The notes under the pieces were generated by a model. It did no database searches. It worked only from the letters and a program-made list of their open reading frames with translations, and had not been told where the DNA came from. Positions 24,393 through 33,449 of a DNA stretch of 64,000 bases are shown piece by piece. How positions within the stretch are numbered: the stretch's first letter is position 1; every line of letters begins with the position of its first letter. The translations under genes and the position numbers were made by a program. The DNA is taken from NCBI GenBank assembly GCA_964554535.1, contig CAZKPB010000011.1, positions 11,991-75,990 of the forward strand. Reading direction: 5' to 3'. The stretch comes from DMER64 sp964554535. GTDB taxonomy: Bacteria > Bacteroidota > Bacteroidia > Bacteroidales > UBA932.

Positions 24393-25535
24393 CTAGGCAA
24401 GGAATCCAAGCAAGATCCCCGCAGCAACGGCAGATCCGATTACACCGGCCACGTTGGGGCCCATGGCGTGCATCAGCAGGTGGTTTGTCTTGTCGTATCC
24501 CAAACCGACAATTTCTGAAACGCGGGCGCTGTCAGGAACGGCAGATACACCTGCGTTACCAATCAACGGGTTAATCTTGTTACCTTCTTTAAGGAACAGA
24601 TTGAAGAGTTTCACAAATCCTACTCCGGCAGCCGTGGCAATAACAAAAGACAAGGCACCCAGAATGAAGATCTTCACAGACTGTATTTGTAAGAACTTGT
24701 CGGCCTGTGTAGAGCAACCTACGGTCAAACCAATAAGCATGGTCACAATATCAATGAGGGGTCCGCTGGCCGTGTTGGCCAAACGACGGGTTACGCCGCT
24801 TTCTTTCAACAGGTTGCCAAAGAACAACATTCCCAGCAACGGTAAGCCCGAGGGTACAATAAATGCCGTCAGCATCAAACCGACCACAGGAAAAATAATC
24901 TTTTCCGCCTTGGAAACGGCGCGAGGCGGCTTCATACGGATAAGACGTTCTTTCTTGGTGGTGAAGAGTTTCATTACGGGCGGCTGGATTACCGGAACCA
25001 GTGCCATATAAGAGTATGCGGAAACCGCAATGGCCCCCATAAGGTCAGGTGCCAGACGGGATGACAGGAAGATGGCGGTAGGACCGTCAGCCCCCCCGAT
25101 GATACCGATGGCCCCTGCGGCGTTGGCTTCAAAGCCCATGGCCAATGCAATGGCGTAGGCTCCGAAAATACCGAACTGAGCGGCGGCACCAATAAGCAAA
25201 AGTTTGGGATTGGAAATCAGTGAAGAGAAATCCGTCATGGCACCAATTCCCAGAAAAATCAAAGGAGGATAGAATCCTTTCTGTACCCCCAGGTACAGAA
25301 TATTCAGTACAGAACCTTCTTCATAAATACCCACGCTTAATCCGGGGAAAAGAGGAATGTTCCCGATAATGATACCAAAACCGATGGGGACCAGAAGCAT
25401 GGGCTCCCATTCCTTGACAATGGCCATGGTGATGAAGCCGATGCCAATGGCAATCATCAACAAGTGTTGCCAGGTGCAGTTGGCAAACCCGGTATATTGC
25501 CAGAATTGTTGGAGGTTGTTGATTATATTCTCCAT
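24393..25535 (-). CDS. mmdB: Na+-pumping decarboxylase beta subunit (OadB/MmdB family)
   Basis: The 380-residue integral membrane protein has about ten hydrophobic segments. The key family motif IGGADGPTAIF contains the conserved aspartate (Asp150) that takes part in Na+ and proton movement, and VIQPPVMKLF follows. This subunit decarboxylates carboxybiotin and couples it to Na+ export. The surrounding carboxyltransferase, biotin carrier, OadG-type subunit and epimerase indicate methylmalonyl-CoA as substrate rather than oxaloacetate. It starts 1 bp after the biotin carrier gene. Confidence 0.93.
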   Translation of the reverse strand: MENIINNLQQFWQYTGFANCTWQHLLMIAIGIGFITMAIVKEWEPMLLVPIGFGIIIGNIPLFPGLSVGIYEEGSVLNILYLGVQKGFYPPLIFLGIGAMTDFSSLISNPKLLLIGAAAQFGIFGAYAIALAMGFEANAAGAIGIIGGADGPTAIFLSSRLAPDLMGAIAVSAYSYMALVPVIQPPVMKLFTTKKERLIRMKPPRAVSKAEKIIFPVVGLMLTAFIVPSGLPLLGMLFFGNLLKESGVTRRLANTASGPLIDIVTMLIGLTVGCSTQADKFLQIQSVKIFILGALSFVIATAAGVGFVKLFNLFLKEGNKINPLIGNAGVSAVPDSARVSEIVGLGYDKTNHLLMHAMGPNVAGVIGSAVAAGILLGFLA

Positions 25536-25536
25536 A

Positions 25537-25965
25537 CTATCCCAATATTACGAGCGGTGCGCCTTCCAGCACGGAGTCGCCCTTGTTGACCTTGATGACG
25601 GATACTACACCGTCTTTATCGGCTTCAATGTTGTTTTCCATCTTCATGGCTTCCAGTACAATCAGTTTTTGACCGGCCTTTACCGTCTGGCCTTCTTTTA
25701 CGCAAACTTCAAGCACTACGCCCGGAAGCGGAGAGTTGATGGTGGATGCGTTGGCGCCGGGAGTGGGGGCGGGAGATTTGGCGGCCTGGGGGGCGGCGGT
25801 GCGGGGAGCGCGGGCGGGAACCGGGGATGCGGCCTTCTTCATGGGACGGTCAATAGTCACTTTGTAGGGAGTACCGTTCACTTCCACTTCGGCTAAGGTA
25901 TCTTCTATATCGTTTACGGAAACGTCATAGTTGTTTCCGTTGATGACAAATTTATAATCTTTCAT
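25537..25965 (-). CDS. mmdC: Biotin carboxyl carrier protein of the decarboxylase
   Basis: The 142-residue protein has an N-terminal structured segment (about 1-42), an Ala/Pro-rich flexible linker (about 43-72, PVPARAPRTAAPQAAKSP) and a C-terminal biotinyl domain. The biotinylated residue is Lys108 in EAMKMEN. The linker lets the biotin swing between the carboxyltransferase and the membrane beta subunit. It is encoded between the OadG-like and beta subunit genes. Confidence 0.95.
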   Translation of the reverse strand: MKDYKFVINGNNYDVSVNDIEDTLAEVEVNGTPYKVTIDRPMKKAASPVPARAPRTAAPQAAKSPAPTPGANASTINSPLPGVVLEVCVKEGQTVKAGQKLIVLEAMKMENNIEADKDGVVSVIKVNKGDSVLEGAPLVILG

Positions 25966-25986
25966 AATAGTTACTTGTTGGCGTTT

Positions 25987-26877
25987 TTATCTTTTTCTGA
26001 GTAGGGGTTCCTGACGCATGGACTGTCTCTTGGAGGACCAGGGAGAGTAGCTGCGGCGGGTGCGGTTAATGGTAAGTATGGTGTCTTCCACGTCGTGGAC
26101 GTCACTTTCCGTGGAATACAGATGCAGCGCCATGGCAATGGCGGCGAATGTCTCACCCGAGGTGTCCGCTACCGAATGTTTGGTACTCTGCTGGGACGCG
26201 TCGGCCTTTTTCTGAAGGAATTTAATGGACAGATTGCCAATACCCTTAAAGCAGAAGTAAAGAATAATCAGAGCGGAAAAAACAACTGACATTGCCATTA
26301 CCGCCATAATCCATCCGTAAGGGTCGGTCATTTTCATGCGGTCGCTTTTGCTCTGGCCGTCCATGGAAGTGTTGTTGGTGCTGGGGGAGGTGCGTGGCAT
26401 TATCTGCCATTCACCGATACCGTCCTCTTTACGGCCGTAAGACTGGTTGGCTTCCAAATTTTCGGGAATGGTCACCTGATCCAGAATAGTCTTCCCGTCG
26501 CTACTTACCAGATAAATGGTCTCATTGGGGACCAGCACAAAATTGATATGAAACGTTCCTCTGTAGGCCTGGTCATCTGCCCAGAACAACGTATGTTGCC
26601 GCGGTTTGATTTTGGTAAGGATGTCTGCGCGGGGGATGGAGTATTTCTTCAAGTTGTTGGGGTCGTTACTCAAGTAACAGCCGCCAATATCCATGGTGCC
26701 GTATCCCTGATTGAAAATTTCAATCCATGCGCTCTGCTGGCCATAGTCATCCTGAAAGTCATTGGTGTTTGTCACCAGAATTTCATTCAACTTAAGGTCG
26801 CTCTTGCTTTGCGCACTTGCGGTCAGAGAACACAACAGACAAAACCCTATGGAAAAGATGGTTAAAAAATTCTTCAT
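25987..26877 (-). CDS. OadG-type gamma subunit fused to an extracytoplasmic lamin-tail-like domain
   Basis: This 296-residue protein has a signal peptide (residues 1-22, ending TASAQ). Residues about 25-165 look like a beta-rich lamin-tail (LTD) domain, with LKLNEILVTNTND, AWIEIFNQGYGTMDIGGCYL, the FWADDQ segment and VLVPNETIYLVSSDGKTI. One membrane helix spans about 190-212. A cytoplasmic tail of about 80 basic residues follows. Classical OadG is a single-helix protein of about 80 residues that holds the complex together. Only the C-terminal third here fits that description. The position between mmdA and the biotin carrier supports the role. The LTD call rests on pattern recognition. Confidence 0.75.
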   Translation of the reverse strand: MKNFLTIFSIGFCLLCSLTASAQSKSDLKLNEILVTNTNDFQDDYGQQSAWIEIFNQGYGTMDIGGCYLSNDPNNLKKYSIPRADILTKIKPRQHTLFWADDQAYRGTFHINFVLVPNETIYLVSSDGKTILDQVTIPENLEANQSYGRKEDGIGEWQIMPRTSPSTNNTSMDGQSKSDRMKMTDPYGWIMAVMAMSVVFSALIILYFCFKGIGNLSIKFLQKKADASQQSTKHSVADTSGETFAAIAMALHLYSTESDVHDVEDTILTINRTRRSYSPWSSKRQSMRQEPLLRKR

Positions 26878-26890
26878 AGTGAATAAGGGT

Positions 26891-28444
26891 TTATAAGGGA
26901 AGGTTATCGTGTTTCTTGGGCGGATTGCTTAATTTCTTGGTAGCCAACTGCTGCAGCGAACGGATAATACGGAAGCGGGTGTTGCGCGGTTCAATGACAT
27001 CGTCAATGTAACCGAACTTAGCGGCGTTGTATGGGTTGGCAAAGGTGTCGCGGTATTCTTTTTCTTTCTCGGCAATGAAGGCGTCCTTGTTGGCGGCTTC
27101 CGCCAGCTCTTTGCCATATAGCACTTCAATGGCTCCGGAGGGGCCCATGACGGCAATTTCCGCAGACGGCCAGGCGTAGTTGATGTCGCCGCGCAGGCTC
27201 TTGGAACTCATTACAATGTAAGCACCGCCGTAAGCTTTGCGCAGAATGACGGTAATCTTGGGAACCGTGGCTTCACCGTAGGCATAGAGCAGTTTAGCTC
27301 CGTGCAGGATGACGCCGCCGTATTCCTGTTGCGTGCCGGGAAGGAATCCGGGAACGTCCACCAGGGTAACCAGGGGAATATTGAATGCGTCGCAAAAACG
27401 TACAAAGCGGGCGGCTTTGCGTGAAGCGTTGCAGTCAAGCACACCGGCCAGCACACGCGGCTGATTGGCTACGATACCTACTGAGGTGCCGTTGAAGCGG
27501 GCAAAACCTACAATGATATTGGTAGCAAAATCTTTGTGCACCTCCAGAAATTCCTGGTTGTCCACCAGAGCGCTGATGATTTCGTACATGTTGTACGGTT
27601 TGTTGGGGTTGTCGGGAATGATTTCATTGAGGGAATCATCCAGGCGGTCAATGGGGTCGTCGCAGTCTACGTGCGGCGGTTCTTCCATATTGTTCTGGGG
27701 GATGTAGCTCAGCAGGTTGCGGATAAGTTCCACGCCTTCTTCTTCCGTATTCACGGCAAAATGTGCTACGCCGCTCTTGGTGGTATGTACGCTGGCACCG
27801 CCAAGGTCTTCCTGTGATACGTCTTCACCGGTAACGGTTTTCACAACCTTGGGACCGGTCAGGAACATATAACTGGAACCTTTCATCATAATGTTGAAGT
27901 CCGTGAGGGCGGGGGAGTATACGGCTCCACCGGCGCAGGGACCAAACAAGGCGGAAATCTGTGGAATTACGCCGGAAGCCAGAATGTTGTTCTGGAAGAT
28001 TTCAGCGTAACCGGTCAGGGCATTGACCCCTTCCTGAATACGGGCGCCACCCGAGTCGTTAATGCCGATAAGAGGGGCACCCACCTTCATGGCTTGTTCC
28101 ATCACTTTGCATATCTTGTGGGCCATGGATTCCGACAGGGAACCTCCAAATACGGTAAAATCTTGCGCAAACACGTAAACCAGACGGCCTTCAATGGTGC
28201 CGTAACCGGTAACTACGCCATCTCCCAAGATAGAGGTGTCCTGCATATTAAAGTTTGTGCAACGATGTGACACAAACATATCAAATTCTTCAAAGCTGCC
28301 TTCATCCAGCAGCATAGCGATGCGTTCACGTGCCGTGCACTTTCCCTTGGCATGTTGCGCATCAATGCGTTTTTGTCCGCCGCCCATACGGGCCTTTTCA
28401 CGGAGTTGGGTCAACGCCTTAATTTGTTCTGATTGGTTACTCAT
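26891..28444 (-). CDS. mmdA: Methylmalonyl-CoA decarboxylase alpha subunit (carboxyltransferase)
   Basis: The 517-residue protein is an acyl-CoA carboxyltransferase with both crotonase-like halves. The N-terminal half has GGSLSESMAHKICK and INDSGGARIQEGV, and the C-terminal half has VDVPGFLPGTQQEYGGVI, AYGGAYIVMSSKSL and WPSAEIAVMGPSGAIEVLY. It moves the carboxyl group from methylmalonyl-CoA to biotin. The same family includes propionyl-CoA carboxylase beta, but the membrane beta subunit downstream indicates the decarboxylating, Na+-pumping direction. It follows the epimerase by 26 bp. Confidence 0.93.
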   Translation of the reverse strand: MSNQSEQIKALTQLREKARMGGGQKRIDAQHAKGKCTARERIAMLLDEGSFEEFDMFVSHRCTNFNMQDTSILGDGVVTGYGTIEGRLVYVFAQDFTVFGGSLSESMAHKICKVMEQAMKVGAPLIGINDSGGARIQEGVNALTGYAEIFQNNILASGVIPQISALFGPCAGGAVYSPALTDFNIMMKGSSYMFLTGPKVVKTVTGEDVSQEDLGGASVHTTKSGVAHFAVNTEEEGVELIRNLLSYIPQNNMEEPPHVDCDDPIDRLDDSLNEIIPDNPNKPYNMYEIISALVDNQEFLEVHKDFATNIIVGFARFNGTSVGIVANQPRVLAGVLDCNASRKAARFVRFCDAFNIPLVTLVDVPGFLPGTQQEYGGVILHGAKLLYAYGEATVPKITVILRKAYGGAYIVMSSKSLRGDINYAWPSAEIAVMGPSGAIEVLYGKELAEAANKDAFIAEKEKEYRDTFANPYNAAKFGYIDDVIEPRNTRFRIIRSLQQLATKKLSNPPKKHDNLPL

Positions 28445-28470
28445 TTTATAATGGGTGTTTGTTTATATAA

Positions 28471-28881
28471 TTAATTTTTCGGAGCCTCACATAATTCGGT
28501 CAGTACGCCAAAGGTGCTCTTGGGGTGCAGAAAGGCTATACTGAGCCCTTCCGCGCCGCTTCTGGGGGTTTTGTCAATAAGGCGTATTTCATTGGCGGCC
28601 AGTTCGTTCAGATTTTCCTGCAATTCACTGGTGGCAAAGGCTATGTGGTGCACGCCTTCTCCTTTGGTTGCAAGGAATTTGCCCACAGGACCTTCCGGAT
28701 CCGTACTTTCAAGCAATTCAATCTTGGTTTGGCCGACTTTAAAAAATGCCGTTCTGACTTTTTGTTCCGGAACTTCTTCAATGGCGTAGCAGTGAAGACC
28801 CAGTTTTTTTTCATAGAACGGAATAGCCGTCTCCAGTGAGTTCACGGCAATCCCTATATGTTCTATATGGCTAATATTCAT
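28471..28881 (-). CDS. mce: Methylmalonyl-CoA epimerase
   Basis: The 136-residue vicinal-oxygen-chelate protein has two repeat halves. Metal ligands are visible as His in IEHIGIAV, His in VHHIAFAT and Glu in VLTELCEA. It interconverts the (R) and (S) forms of methylmalonyl-CoA, linking the B12-dependent mutase (not in the window) to the decarboxylase. It is the first gene of the long minus-strand operon. Confidence 0.95.
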   Translation of the reverse strand: MNISHIEHIGIAVNSLETAIPFYEKKLGLHCYAIEEVPEQKVRTAFFKVGQTKIELLESTDPEGPVGKFLATKGEGVHHIAFATSELQENLNELAANEIRLIDKTPRSGAEGLSIAFLHPKSTFGVLTELCEAPKN

Positions 28882-28923
28882 TCTGTTAACCTTTTATATA
28901 CAAAAAATCTGAATTGGAATCTG

Positions 28924-28931
28924 CAAAATTA
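28924..28931 (-). promoter_or_regulatory. -7 element of the mce-mmd-ntp operon
   Basis: The minus strand reads TAatTTTG from 28931 to 28924, 42 bp before the mce ATG. A TTTG lies 17 bp upstream (28952-28949), slightly closer than the usual 19 bp. It is the only good promoter I see for the genes down to glmM. Confidence 0.6.
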
Positions 28932-28973
28932 GCAATTTAATTTATTAACAAAACAATATGTAACCATAATATT

Positions 28974-28981
28974 TAACTTTG
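28974..28981 (+). promoter_or_regulatory. -7 element of the sulfatase gene
   Basis: TAacTTTG is 8 bases before the ATG at 28990, so the untranslated leader would be only a few bases. No -33 TTTG is found at good spacing. Confidence 0.55.
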
Positions 28982-28989
28982 TAGCCATT

Positions 28990-30852
28990 ATGGATAGCAT
29001 CTACCAACCGCGTACTTATACCGGTTTCTCATATATTTTGCGTTTTTTAAGACGCTTGTTATATGTCCTGATTTTTTACCTCGTAACCCGTGCGGCGTTT
29101 TACTTGTACAATGCCTATCTTTTCCCGGATACGCAGTGGACCGATATGTGGCTGATCTACAAAGGAGGCTTGCGCTTTGACCTGGCGGCCCTGGGGTATC
29201 TTAACGGGGCCTGGCTGTTGCTGGCCCTGCTTCCTTTCCCGTTTGTATACCGCTATGGTTATCAGCTGTTTTTAAAGATAATCTACACGGTGTGCAATGC
29301 GGTCGGTTTTTTCTGCCAGTTTTTTGATTTTGAGTTTTTCCGATTCCGTCTGTCTCGTACCGATTTTACTTTTTTTCAGGAATTTGAAAACGATGTCAAT
29401 ACCGGAAATCTCATTTGGGAAGGACTTAAGGATTATGTCCCTTTTTTGCTGATTTTGGCTTTGCTGGTCTTTTTGCTGTGTCTTTCTTACGGCCGGTTGC
29501 GCTATGAGCGCCGCCCGGCGTTCACCTTGCGTTTCCTGCTTATACGGACGGCCACCTTGTGTGTGGCGGCCTTGTTGACGGTAGCTGCCATACGCGGCGG
29601 TATTGACCGTACCACCCGGCCTATTGCCATGAGCAATGCGGCCGCCTATACACGGCATCCCGTAGAATCGGCTCTGGTGCTCAATACGCCTTTCTGCCTT
29701 ATCCGCACCATGGGCTCACACGGGTTGGAACGATTGGATTTTTTTGAAGACACGCGGCAGTTGAATGAAATCTATACCCCGGAGCATTTACCGCAACCCG
29801 CTGCGCCGGTCGCAGTGCCCGATTCGCTCAAACCCAATGTAGTGGTATTGATTCTGGAAAGTTTTTCAAGGGAACATACGGGTTTTCTCAACCCCCCGGG
29901 CCATCCGTCGTACACTCCGTTTCTGGATTCACTGATGGCTTGTTCTCTTACCTGTACAAACGCCTATGCCAACGGGCGCAAATCCATTGACGCCATACCT
30001 TCCATTTTGGGCAGCATCCCGTCGTTTGAGACCCCGTTTGCGCTGACTCCTTATGCGCTTGAGCCGCTTGACGGAATGGCCCGGCTGCTGGAACGCTGGG
30101 GATACCATACCGCTTTTTTTCACGGGGCTCCCAACGGGTCCATGGGCTTTGACGGTCTGGTCAGACAGATGGGTTTCGCTGCCTACTACGGCAAGGACCA
30201 ATTCAACGACAATTCACAATATGACGGAGTATGGGGTATATGGGACGAACCGTTTTTGCAGTTTTTTGCCCGCACCCTCAATACGTTTGAAACACCCTTT
30301 CTCGGGGCCGTGTTTACGGTGTCGTCACATCATCCGTTTATTGTTCCCGCGGCCTATGCAGGCGTGTTTCCAAAGGGCAGCATTCCCATACATCAATGTA
30401 TAGGGTATACCGACAATGCCCTGCGTCTCTTTTTCAAGACCGCCTCTACGATGCCCTGGTACCATAACACGTTATTTGTCCTTACAGCCGACCACGGTGC
30501 ATACTCGCAACTATACCCGGAATACCAGACCCCGGACGGCAGTATGGCCATTCCTATTATATATTATATGCCAGGAAAGGTCCCGGCAGGGAAATATGAA
30601 GCCTATACCCAGCAAATTGATATAATGCCCACTGTGTTGGACAACATACATTATCCCTACGGATATGTGGCCTTTGGACGCAACTTGAACGACTCGCTCA
30701 CCGTCCCCTTTTCCGTACATTATCCCAATGAACTCCTTCTGCTACGGCAGGAAAAAGAAGAAGAGCCCGATAATGAGCTCTTCTTGAAGGCTTTCCGCCA
30801 GCAATACAACAACCGTTTGTTGGACGGGAATTTGCAGTGGCCGGAAGAATAA
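28990..30852 (+). CDS. LTA synthase-like sulfatase/phosphoethanolamine transferase family membrane protein
   Basis: The 620-residue protein has about five membrane helices in residues 15-205, then a large extracytoplasmic alkaline-phosphatase-like (Sulfatase, PF00884) domain from about 280. The nucleophile is the Thr in SREHTGF, and the metal-binding ADHG lies in LTADHGAYSQ. The segments GRKSIDAIPSILG and FHGAPNGSMGF are typical of LTA-synthase-type proteins. In Gram-negative bacteria this family transfers phospho-groups to envelope glycans or lipids. The substrate here is not known. The 3' end faces yebC with a 10-bp gap. Confidence 0.85.
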   Translation: MDSIYQPRTYTGFSYILRFLRRLLYVLIFYLVTRAAFYLYNAYLFPDTQWTDMWLIYKGGLRFDLAALGYLNGAWLLLALLPFPFVYRYGYQLFLKIIYTVCNAVGFFCQFFDFEFFRFRLSRTDFTFFQEFENDVNTGNLIWEGLKDYVPFLLILALLVFLLCLSYGRLRYERRPAFTLRFLLIRTATLCVAALLTVAAIRGGIDRTTRPIAMSNAAAYTRHPVESALVLNTPFCLIRTMGSHGLERLDFFEDTRQLNEIYTPEHLPQPAAPVAVPDSLKPNVVVLILESFSREHTGFLNPPGHPSYTPFLDSLMACSLTCTNAYANGRKSIDAIPSILGSIPSFETPFALTPYALEPLDGMARLLERWGYHTAFFHGAPNGSMGFDGLVRQMGFAAYYGKDQFNDNSQYDGVWGIWDEPFLQFFARTLNTFETPFLGAVFTVSSHHPFIVPAAYAGVFPKGSIPIHQCIGYTDNALRLFFKTASTMPWYHNTLFVLTADHGAYSQLYPEYQTPDGSMAIPIIYYMPGKVPAGKYEAYTQQIDIMPTVLDNIHYPYGYVAFGRNLNDSLTVPFSVHYPNELLLLRQEKEEEPDNELFLKAFRQQYNNRLLDGNLQWPEE

Positions 30853-30862
30853 GGTTTTTGAT

Positions 30863-31576
30863 TTAGGCCATATTGGTATATACGTTCTGGACGTCGTCGT
30901 CGTCCTCAATCTTTTCTATCAGTTTGTCAATATCGGCACGTTCCTCGTCAGAGAGCTCCTTAAGTTCTCCGTTGACTACGCGTTCAAAACCACCGCTGAC
31001 AAATTCGTACCCCTTTTCTTCAATGAATTTCTGGATGGCACCGTAGGATTCAAAAGAACCGTAGATGACAATTACGTCTTCATCCTGAAAAATTTCTTCT
31101 CCGCCGTAATCAATCAGTTCCAGTTCCAGTTCTTCCAGATTAATGGACGGGTCCGCTTTGATTTTGAAAATGGACTTGCGGTCAAACATAAATTCCACAC
31201 TGCCCGAGTTTCCCATATTGCCGCCGCATTTGCTGAAGTAGTTGCGGATGTTGGCAACAGTGCGGGTGGTGTTGTCCGTGGCGGTTTCCACCAGTACGGC
31301 AATGCCGTGGGGACCGTAACCTTCGTAGATAACTTCCTTGTAGTCTCCCTTGTCTTTTTCTTCTGCACGTTTGATGGCCCGTTCTATATTTTCACGAGGC
31401 ATGTTTTCTGTGCGTGCCGTTTGTATAATGGCTCTCAGACGGGGATTGTTGTCAGGATCCCCTCCCCCCTGTTTGGCGCAAATGGTTAATTCTTTTCCTA
31501 AACGAGTAAAGGTGCGGGACATATTGCCCCATCTTTTCAATTTCCGTGCTTTACGGTATTCAAAGGCTCTTCCCAT
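30863..31576 (-). CDS. yebC: YebC/PmpR (TACO1) family protein
   Basis: The 237-residue protein begins MGRAFEYRKARKLKRWGNMS, as the Bacteroidota YebC proteins do. It has the conserved segments NMPRENIERAIKRA, YEGYGPHGIAVLVE and NMGNSGSVEFMF. YebC-like proteins were described as transcription regulators and more recently as factors that help ribosomes through proline-rich stretches. It follows the TPR gene by 12 bp and is probably co-transcribed with it. Confidence 0.93.
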   Translation of the reverse strand: MGRAFEYRKARKLKRWGNMSRTFTRLGKELTICAKQGGGDPDNNPRLRAIIQTARTENMPRENIERAIKRAEEKDKGDYKEVIYEGYGPHGIAVLVETATDNTTRTVANIRNYFSKCGGNMGNSGSVEFMFDRKSIFKIKADPSINLEELELELIDYGGEEIFQDEDVIVIYGSFESYGAIQKFIEEKGYEFVSGGFERVVNGELKELSDEERADIDKLIEKIEDDDDVQNVYTNMA

Positions 31577-31588
31577 AGGATAGTGGAT

Positions 31589-32281
31589 TTATTGTGCGGA
31601 TTCTATACGAGAGATGTATTTATCAATTTCATACCCTTCCAAGGTCTGCGGGTAGTCGTTTTTGATGATTTTGTACATTGCCAGGGCATTGGCTTTGTCA
31701 CCCAGCTCTTCATAGATAATGCCGGCTTTCATATAGTAAGCGGCGGCATACAGATTGTCTTTGTAGTGAGCTGCCTTAAGGTAGTAGGAAAGACCTTTGT
31801 CAAGGTTATCCAGTCCGACATAGGCGTCGCCAATGTTGCAATAGGCACGCGCCTGGATGACGTCGTCCTTGGCGTTGTATTTGGTCAGATAGGAAATGGC
31901 TTCATTATAGTTGCCCAATTGCAGCTCGCATACGCCGGCGTAAAAGTAAACCACTTTGCCGGGGAGAGCTTTGTATTCTTTGATGACATCTTTGAATCCC
32001 AGTGAATTACCGTCTCCATTTAAGGCCAGATTGAATGAATCCGCGCGGAAATAGGTCTCTGCCGGGAACATTTGTCCCAAGGCTTCCTGACGGCGGGGTT
32101 CGCGAACCAGCTTGGCGTACGCAAAGCCAATGCACAAAAGGACTACAATGCCAATCAATGTGTAGGTCAAGGGTTTTTTGTAGGTGTTGAAAAATTCTTC
32201 AGATTTGCTGACGGCTTGGGCTACTGCAGCCGATTCATCCTGATTCTTGCCGGTATTTTTACCAGTATTCTTTGTTGCCAT
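31589..32281 (-). CDS. Membrane-anchored TPR protein (YfgM/BamD-like layout)
   Basis: The 230-residue protein has a hydrophilic N-terminus with Lys/Gly/Asn repeats (ATKNTGKNTGKNQ) and one membrane helix at about residues 36-55. The outward part has four or five TPR units with signatures YFYAGVCELQLGNYNEAISYL and AYCNIGDAYVGLDNLDKGL. The ATG at 32281 is chosen because the minus-strand TAtaTTTG box (32311-32304) lies just upstream. The open frame extends further into recF on the other strand without support. Topology resembles YfgM, a periplasmic chaperone partner of the Sec machinery, but no specific function can be claimed. Confidence 0.85.
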   Translation of the reverse strand: MATKNTGKNTGKNQDESAAVAQAVSKSEEFFNTYKKPLTYTLIGIVVLLCIGFAYAKLVREPRRQEALGQMFPAETYFRADSFNLALNGDGNSLGFKDVIKEYKALPGKVVYFYAGVCELQLGNYNEAISYLTKYNAKDDVIQARAYCNIGDAYVGLDNLDKGLSYYLKAAHYKDNLYAAAYYMKAGIIYEELGDKANALAMYKIIKNDYPQTLEGYEIDKYISRIESAQ

Positions 32282-32303
32282 AGGTCTATGATTTTTGAGG
32301 CGG

Positions 32304-32331
32304 CAAATATACGCATTTTTTGCTATTTTTG
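32304..32331. promoter_or_regulatory. Divergent -7 elements of the TPR gene and recF
   Basis: TAtaTTTG on the minus strand (32311-32304) and TAttTTTG on the plus strand (32324-32331) are 12 bp apart and point away from each other, so the two promoters must overlap in their upstream halves. Confidence 0.6.
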
Positions 32332-32351
32332 CATACTTATTTAATGAATCT

Positions 32352-33449
32352 ATGTTTTTGCGCCGTTTGTTGGTCTCGCAGTTTAAAAATTTGGAAGACG
32401 CCCAATTGGAGTTTTCCCAAAAAATCAATGTGCTGTACGGCGACAACGGGGAAGGGAAGACCAATCTGCTGGACTCCGTCTACTACCTGAGCGCCTGCAA
32501 AAGTTTTTTTTCTCCCCTTGACCGGCAGGCGGTACGTTACGGTCAGCCCCAGGCCACATTGTTTGGCCAGTACCGTATGGCTTCCGGCCAGGAGGAATCC
32601 ATCGCCTGTTTGCTCACGTCTACGGGTACCAAGGTTTTCAAGCGCAACGGCAAGACTTACGACCGCCTTTCACAGCATGTGGGCCTGTTGCCGGTGGTGA
32701 TGGTGGCCCCGCAGGATACGGCTCTTGTCTACGGTACGGGCGAGGAACGTCGCAAATACTTGAACTACCTGCTTTCCCAGACCGAAGGGCAGTACCTGCA
32801 AACGGTCCAGGAATACGGTAAATTGCTGCTGCAACGCAACCGGTTGCTTAAACAGGAATCCTGTGACGTTCCGTTTATGGCTTCACTGGAAGAAGGCATG
32901 CACCGCCGGGCCACACAAATTCACCGTTGCCGGTCTCTGGTGTGCGAGATGTTGCGCCCGCTGGTGGCGTCATATTACGCCCTTTTGTCCGGCAATAAAG
33001 AGCCGGTGGATCTGCATTACGAGTCGGACCTCAACAAAATGTCCATGCAAGAACTGTTTGACACCAACCGCCGCAGGGACGGCATATTGCAGTATACTTC
33101 AACGGGTGTCCAGCGAGACGACGTGGTCTTTTACCTTGACGACCATCCCTTAAAAGTTTGCGGTTCGCAAGGGCAGCAGAAGACGTTTCTGATAGCTCTT
33201 AAACTGGCTCAATTTGATTTGATAAAACAGGTCAAATCGCTCTCTCCCATATTGTTGCTCGATGATGTCTTTGACAAACTGGACGGGCAACGTGTGGCCT
33301 TTTTGTTGCAACTGGTGGCCAAAGAAGACTTTGGGCAGATCTTCCTTACGGACAGCAATAAAGTGCGCATTGAAGAGGTGATACGTTCCGTGGGCGGAGC
33401 TCACCGTTATTTCAGCGTTAAAGGAGGCGTTTTTACAACTTATGGATAA
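32352..33449 (+). CDS. recF: DNA replication and repair protein RecF
   Basis: The 365-residue SMC-like ATPase has Walker A GDNGEGKT at residues 30-37, a Q-loop region in YYLSACKSF, the signature GSQGQQKTFLIALKL and Walker B PILLLDDVFDKLD. RecF loads RecA at single-strand gaps with RecO and RecR. The start is the ATG at 32352 (MFLRRLLVSQFKNL). The open frame upstream to 32295 precedes the likely transcription start. The 3' end overlaps the DUF721 gene by 8 bp. Confidence 0.95.
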   Translation: MFLRRLLVSQFKNLEDAQLEFSQKINVLYGDNGEGKTNLLDSVYYLSACKSFFSPLDRQAVRYGQPQATLFGQYRMASGQEESIACLLTSTGTKVFKRNGKTYDRLSQHVGLLPVVMVAPQDTALVYGTGEERRKYLNYLLSQTEGQYLQTVQEYGKLLLQRNRLLKQESCDVPFMASLEEGMHRRATQIHRCRSLVCEMLRPLVASYYALLSGNKEPVDLHYESDLNKMSMQELFDTNRRRDGILQYTSTGVQRDDVVFYLDDHPLKVCGSQGQQKTFLIALKLAQFDLIKQVKSLSPILLLDDVFDKLDGQRVAFLLQLVAKEDFGQIFLTDSNKVRIEEVIRSVGGAHRYFSVKGGVFTTYG

